Both the position numbers and the translations under genes were made by a program. Below, piece after piece: positions 60,782 to 64,000 of a stretch of 64,000 nucleotides of DNA. The notes under the pieces were generated by a model. That model had not been told where the DNA came from and did no database searches. It saw only the letters and a program-made list of their open reading frames with translations. The stretch is taken from positions 62,001 through 126,000 of the forward strand of contig NZ_PDIZ01000001.1 in assembly GCF_002563635.1 (NCBI RefSeq), in the 5' to 3' direction. The stretch comes from Bacillus sp. es.036. Lineage in GTDB: Bacteria; Bacillota; Bacilli; Bacillales; Guptibacillaceae. Within the stretch, counting starts at the first letter, position 1. Every line of letters starts with the position of its first letter.

Positions 60782-61573
60782 ATGGATCTCAATCTAAAAG
60801 GAAAATCAGTCGTCGTAACAGCTGCAAGCAAAGGACTTGGAAGAGCTTCGGCCCTTGCATTTGCGAAAGAAGGTGCGCATGTTATTTTATCAAGTAGAAG
60901 TGATGATGAACTAAAAAAAGCATGCGAAGAAATCATCGAAGAGACAGGGAATGAGCACGTTACTTGGATCGTTTGCGATATGACAAAAGCGGATGATATT
61001 AATCGATTGATGAAGTTTGCTGCAGAAACGAATGGTACAGTCGAAGTGTTAATTAATAATGCGGGCGGTCCTCCAGCTGGGGGATTTGAGGATTTTAGTG
61101 ATGATGATTGGCAAAATGCGTTTGAACTGAATCTATTAAGTTTTGTTCGAACGTCAAGAGCAGCTATTCCATATATGAAAGAAAATAGATGGGGAAGGAT
61201 CTTGAACATTGCTTCATCCTCCATTAAACAGTCACTAGATAACTTGATCCTCTCGAACACATTTCGAGCAGGAATTGTGGGATTAGCTAAAAGTCTTTCC
61301 CAGGAGTACGCAGAGCATAATATTCTCGTCAATACCGTAGGCCCAGGACGTATTGCTACGGATCGTGTGGAGCAACTTGATCAAATCAAGGCAGATCAGT
61401 TAGGCATCAATGCTGCTGAATTAAAGAGTCAGGCGGAGCAATCCATTCCAATGAAAAGATACGGGGAACCTGATGAATTTGCAAAGGCGATCGTATTCCT
61501 AGGCTCAGGAGCAAATACGTATATGACCGGGCAATCACTCGTTGTTGATGGTGGACTTGTAAAGGCACTATAA
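60782..61573 (+). CDS. SDR-family oxidoreductase lacking the usual Tyr/Lys
   Basis: 263 residues, Rossmann fold. The cofactor loop is VTAASKGLGRASALAFAKEG and the NNAGGPPAGGF segment is typical. Ser is present (NIASSSIKQ), but the YxxxK pair is replaced by LILSNTFRAGIVGL. That marks the subgroup of SDRs annotated as FabG-like without the catalytic Tyr and Lys. The C-terminal GQSLVVDGGLVKAL is normal. Catalysis, if any, must use other residues. TGGAGTGGATATGA precedes the ATG. Confidence 0.82.
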   Translation: MDLNLKGKSVVVTAASKGLGRASALAFAKEGAHVILSSRSDDELKKACEEIIEETGNEHVTWIVCDMTKADDINRLMKFAAETNGTVEVLINNAGGPPAGGFEDFSDDDWQNAFELNLLSFVRTSRAAIPYMKENRWGRILNIASSSIKQSLDNLILSNTFRAGIVGLAKSLSQEYAEHNILVNTVGPGRIATDRVEQLDQIKADQLGINAAELKSQAEQSIPMKRYGEPDEFAKAIVFLGSGANTYMTGQSLVVDGGLVKAL

Positions 61574-61582
61574 AGTGGAGAG

Positions 61583-61608
61583 GAACGCAGCTGATTGCGT
61601 TCTTTTTC
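61583..61608 (+). terminator. Intrinsic terminator
   Basis: GAACGCA / TGCGTTC stem with a 6-base loop and TTTTT, after the SDR gene. Confidence 0.8.
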
Positions 61609-61742
61609 TTTGTGAATCTCCCCCTAATCATTTTTCTTTTAGGAAGAAACCGATATAATAGAAGAAGATGAAAAATGACTAAATCTGGTATTGCTAAACC
61701 CTTTGGTTTCAAAGCAATTGTCGGTACAGGGAGGGTGATTGG

Positions 61743-63029
61743 ATGGTAGATGCGAAAGAACGGATTCTAGAAGCGACGGATATTCATAAAGCAACTGAGA
61801 TGATCAGCATTGCGACGAATAAGCCGGTAATTATCGAAAATAAAAATTTCGAATTGATTTCATACAGCACGGCGTCAGAGAGCTTTGATCAAACGCAGCA
61901 AAAAACCATTTTATATAAAAAATGTCCCGTTTTTATTATTGATCGTTTAAAAAAAGAAGGGATCGTGCAACAGCTTGAGAGCAATGAAGCTCCCATTCGC
62001 ATTGCCCCTATTGAAGAAATCGGTTTTTATCAGCGTGTTGTGGTGAAAGCCATCTATGAAGGGCGGACAATGGGGTATCTCTGGGTACAAGAAACAAATA
62101 GTCCGCTTACGGAAGAAGAGGTTGATTTTCTTACTGAAATCACCCCTCACGTTGGCAAGCTTATTCATGATTCGTATCAAAAAGGGAAAGAGCATGAGGG
62201 GAAGCAGGAGAAATTGCTTTGGAACGTGCTTCTTCATGAATATGAAAGTGAAAATCAAATGAGGCGTAAAGCCCAGGTGGCAAGCTTGCCATTGCCTGAG
62301 CGCTTTTCTGTACTTGTTATGTCCATTGCAGAGCCATCTCAAGAATCGCTTTTGAATGAAGTGCTCGAGCTTCTATCTCGGTTTAAGCGTCATAAAATTC
62401 AGGTGCTGAAAACCGAGCTTCAAGTGGTTGCTGTCATTTCTGGTGATAAAAGTATGAAGGGATCTGCCATTGAGCATACCCGCGAGCTTGTAGAGTACGT
62501 GAAAAGTGCGTTAACGCACGAAGAGTTTTATTCTTTCTTGATTGGAATTGGAAAAGAATACGTGGAACTCATTGATATGAGGAAAAGTTTTCTAGAAGCA
62601 CTGGAAGTCATTGAGACAGCTGACTTTATTGGTCCAAGGCCAGATGTGATGCCGCGAGAGTTCTCGAAGCTTGGCGTATACCGGTATCTTGCCGCTCTTT
62701 ATGAGAAAAACAATACGGAGCATTACTTTAATCAAAATTTACTTAACTTGATGGAAAAAGACTCGGTTAGCCATTCTAGTTTGTTGAAGACGCTAGAGGT
62801 GTATTTATCGAACAATGGTAAGGGTAAAAGCACCGCCGCTGAACTGTTTATTCATCCCAATACGCTGAATTATCGCATGAAACAGATACAGGATTTAACC
62901 GACATTGATTTTGATGATTTTAATATGAAAAGTCATATTTATATTGAGTTGTTGTTGTTAAACAACATACCGTCTTACTATAACCGGTACCTTTCGGCTG
63001 TAGAGGAGCAGAAAAGTACGACGAAATAG
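61743..63029 (+). CDS. PucR/CdaR-family transcriptional regulator
   Basis: 428 residues. A GAF-like sensor fills about 1-150. The middle is a GGDEF-like degenerate region, and the C-terminal PucR helix-turn-helix (about 360-415) is LEVYLSNNGKGKSTAAELFI, HPNTLNYRMKQIQDLTDIDF. Such proteins control catabolic operons, for example purine, galactarate or proline use. No target operon adjoins: the SDR gene upstream has its own terminator. AGGGAGGGTGATTGG precedes the ATG. Confidence 0.85.
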   Translation: MVDAKERILEATDIHKATEMISIATNKPVIIENKNFELISYSTASESFDQTQQKTILYKKCPVFIIDRLKKEGIVQQLESNEAPIRIAPIEEIGFYQRVVVKAIYEGRTMGYLWVQETNSPLTEEEVDFLTEITPHVGKLIHDSYQKGKEHEGKQEKLLWNVLLHEYESENQMRRKAQVASLPLPERFSVLVMSIAEPSQESLLNEVLELLSRFKRHKIQVLKTELQVVAVISGDKSMKGSAIEHTRELVEYVKSALTHEEFYSFLIGIGKEYVELIDMRKSFLEALEVIETADFIGPRPDVMPREFSKLGVYRYLAALYEKNNTEHYFNQNLLNLMEKDSVSHSSLLKTLEVYLSNNGKGKSTAAELFIHPNTLNYRMKQIQDLTDIDFDDFNMKSHIYIELLLLNNIPSYYNRYLSAVEEQKSTTK

Positions 63030-63071
63030 CCGTTTTGAGTGGGTATCTGGCAAGTTTATGGCACAAATTGA

Positions 63072-63099
63072 GAAGCTGCACAAGGTGCAGCTTCTTTTT
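63072..63099 (+). terminator. PucR-gene terminator
   Basis: GAAGCTGCAC / GTGCAGCTTC perfect 10-bp stem with a 3-base loop and TTTTT. Confidence 0.92.
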
Positions 63100-63181
63100 C
63101 GTAGTTAAAAAGGAGAGAAGTGTGCGTAGTAGCTGGTGTGAGTGTGGGAGGGAGTGGTAAGAGAGTAGGAGGAGAGTGGTT

Positions 63182-63231
63182 TATTGGCCAAAACTTAGAT
63201 TTATTGGCCAAAATCAGAATATATTGGCCAA
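63182..63231. repeat. Three 20-bp iterons, TATTGGCCAAA
   Basis: TATTGGCCAAA occurs at 63182, 63202 and 63222, an exact 20-base spacing, with AT-rich spacers. Each contains the palindrome TTGGCCAA. The flanking 63100-63180 stretch is G-rich (GGGAGGGAG, GGAGGAGAG). No gene is visible. Confidence 0.85.
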
Positions 63232-63248
63232 AGTGGAAAATCAGTGAC

Positions 63249-64000
63249 GGCCGTCTCCGCTTTTCCAAGATCCAGCTGCAGTGGGCAGACACTTGGTCAC
63301 TTCACCATTTCATCCGAACACAAAAAGCGTGTTCAAATGAAATGGCTCCAGTGCCTGTCGTGTCTAAACGGCCACTTCCGCTTCTCCTGAGATCCAGCTA
63401 CGACTCGCAGAAACTGCGATATTTCACTCTTTCACCAGAACACAAAGGGCGTGTTCCAGTTCAAGAGTTCCAATATCTCCGTTACTAAACGCTCGTCTCC
63501 GCTTTTCCCTGATCCAGCTGCAGTGGGCAAACACTTGGTCACTTCACCATTTCATCCGAACACAAAAAGCGTGTTCAAATGAAATGGCTCCAGTGCCTGT
63601 CGTGTCTAAACGCCCACTTCCGCTTTTCCCAGATCCAGCTGCGACTCGCAGAAACTCCGATATTTCACTCTTTCACCAGAACACAAAAAGCGTGTTCTAG
63701 TTCAAGAGTTCCAATATCTCCGTTTCTAAACGCTCGTCTCCGCTTTTCCCTGATCCAGCTGCAGTGGGCAAACACTTGGTCACTTCACCATTTCATCCGA
63801 ACACAAAAAGCGTGTTCAAATGAAATGGCTCCAGTGCCTGTCGTGTCTAAACGCCCACTTCCGCTTTTCCCAGATCCAGCTGCGACTCGCAGAAACTCCG
63901 ATATTTCACTCTTTCACCAGAACACAAAAAGCGTGTTCTAGTTCAAGAGTTCCAATATCTCCGTTTCTAAACGCTCGTCTCCGCTTTTCCTATTGTGTTT
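63249..64000. repeat. 241-bp tandem repeat array of composite units
   Basis: Units start near 63249 (diverged), 63490, 63731 and 63972, a period of 241 bases. Each unit is two related half-units of about 120 bases. Both begin CGCTTTTCC...GATCCAGCTGC and share the hairpin GAACAC-AAAAAGC-GTGTTC. Half A adds the outer stem CCATTTCAT / ATGAAATGG. Half-unit starts resemble dispersed Bacillus intergenic repeats. The sequence after the fourth start (TATTGTGTTT) diverges, so the array ends or changes at the window edge. Confidence 0.92.

Noticed and set aside
63120-63941. Two open frames of about 120 codons in the repeat region
   Set aside because: They are translations of the tandem repeats, lack ribosome sites and show no protein-like composition.
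63182-64000. CRISPR array
   Set aside because: Repeat units are 20 bp with AT-rich spacers or 241 bp without unique spacers; neither fits CRISPR geometry and no cas genes are present.

Overview
The window looks like chromosomal DNA of a spore-former-type Bacillaceae bacterium, probably a halotolerant or marine Bacillus relative. It has about 40% GC, strong GGAGG ribosome sites, frequent TTG and GTG starts, intrinsic terminators after most units, and typical Bacillus families (CYP102A with a FadR-like repressor, OpuD-type betaine carrier, LtaS, RsbR paralogue, ECF sigma factor, glv-type maltose PTS). The species cannot be named from the sequence. There is no rRNA, tRNA, CRISPR array or prophage.

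Layout. 1-8.3 kb: a partial lipoprotein, a GNAT acetyltransferase, a very large secreted lamin-tail/metallophosphoesterase gene that is scrambled in the middle, a HAD phosphatase, an isochorismatase-like hydrolase and the peroxide-defence gene ohr. 8.27-10.33 kb: an IS1182-family element with an intact transposase, then a 191-bp MITE-like structured repeat. 10.3-18.8 kb: an orphan amino-acid binding lipoprotein, a BCCT carrier, a ZIP metal carrier, a thioredoxin-like protein, a catalytic-domain-only tyrosine recombinase, a cation/proton antiporter and a Nei glycosylase. 18.8-24.5 kb: a complete ribose operon rbsRKDACB with a cre/RbsR-like palindrome. 24.6-33 kb: a kinase-fold protein, an IolS-like aldo/keto reductase, a truncated Nudix gene, a tandem DUF2294 protein, a Nudix-PP2C fusion, padR-chrA and an MFS carrier. 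33.3-39.4 kb: ltaS, an MBL hydrolase, a cupin, a cold-shock gene, an RsbR-type STAS protein and a YczE-like membrane protein. 39.5-47 kb: CYP102A with its TetR repressor and two near-identical palindromes, an M50-like protein, and a symporter/M24 peptidase pair. 47.4-55.6 kb: a CstB-like sulfur gene with a CsoR/CstR-type operator, a divergent MFS/TetR pair separated by twin hairpins, glaH-lhgO (glutarate to 2-oxoglutarate) behind a long leader with an internal terminator, an esterase, and an overlapping membrane protein/ECF sigma/tail-anchored protein operon. 55.7-63 kb: a maltose-type PTS, GlvA and a divergent GntR regulator, then a secreted protein, DUF3870, an SDR and a PucR-like regulator. 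63.1-64 kb: 20-bp iterons and 241-bp tandem repeats.

The strongest unusual observations are: (1) the reshuffled and partly inverted 390-bp core of the lamin-tail gene, where every coding piece is present but in the order A-C-B-inverted D-E; (2) the glaH leader, with a near-consensus promoter, a short ORF whose stop lies at the base of a terminator, and competing stems; (3) the twin hairpins between the MFS and TetR genes; (4) the Nudix-PP2C fusion; and (5) the composite 241-bp tandem array. Start codons were chosen by ribosome-site spacing where the longest frame was implausible; these choices are stated in each entry.
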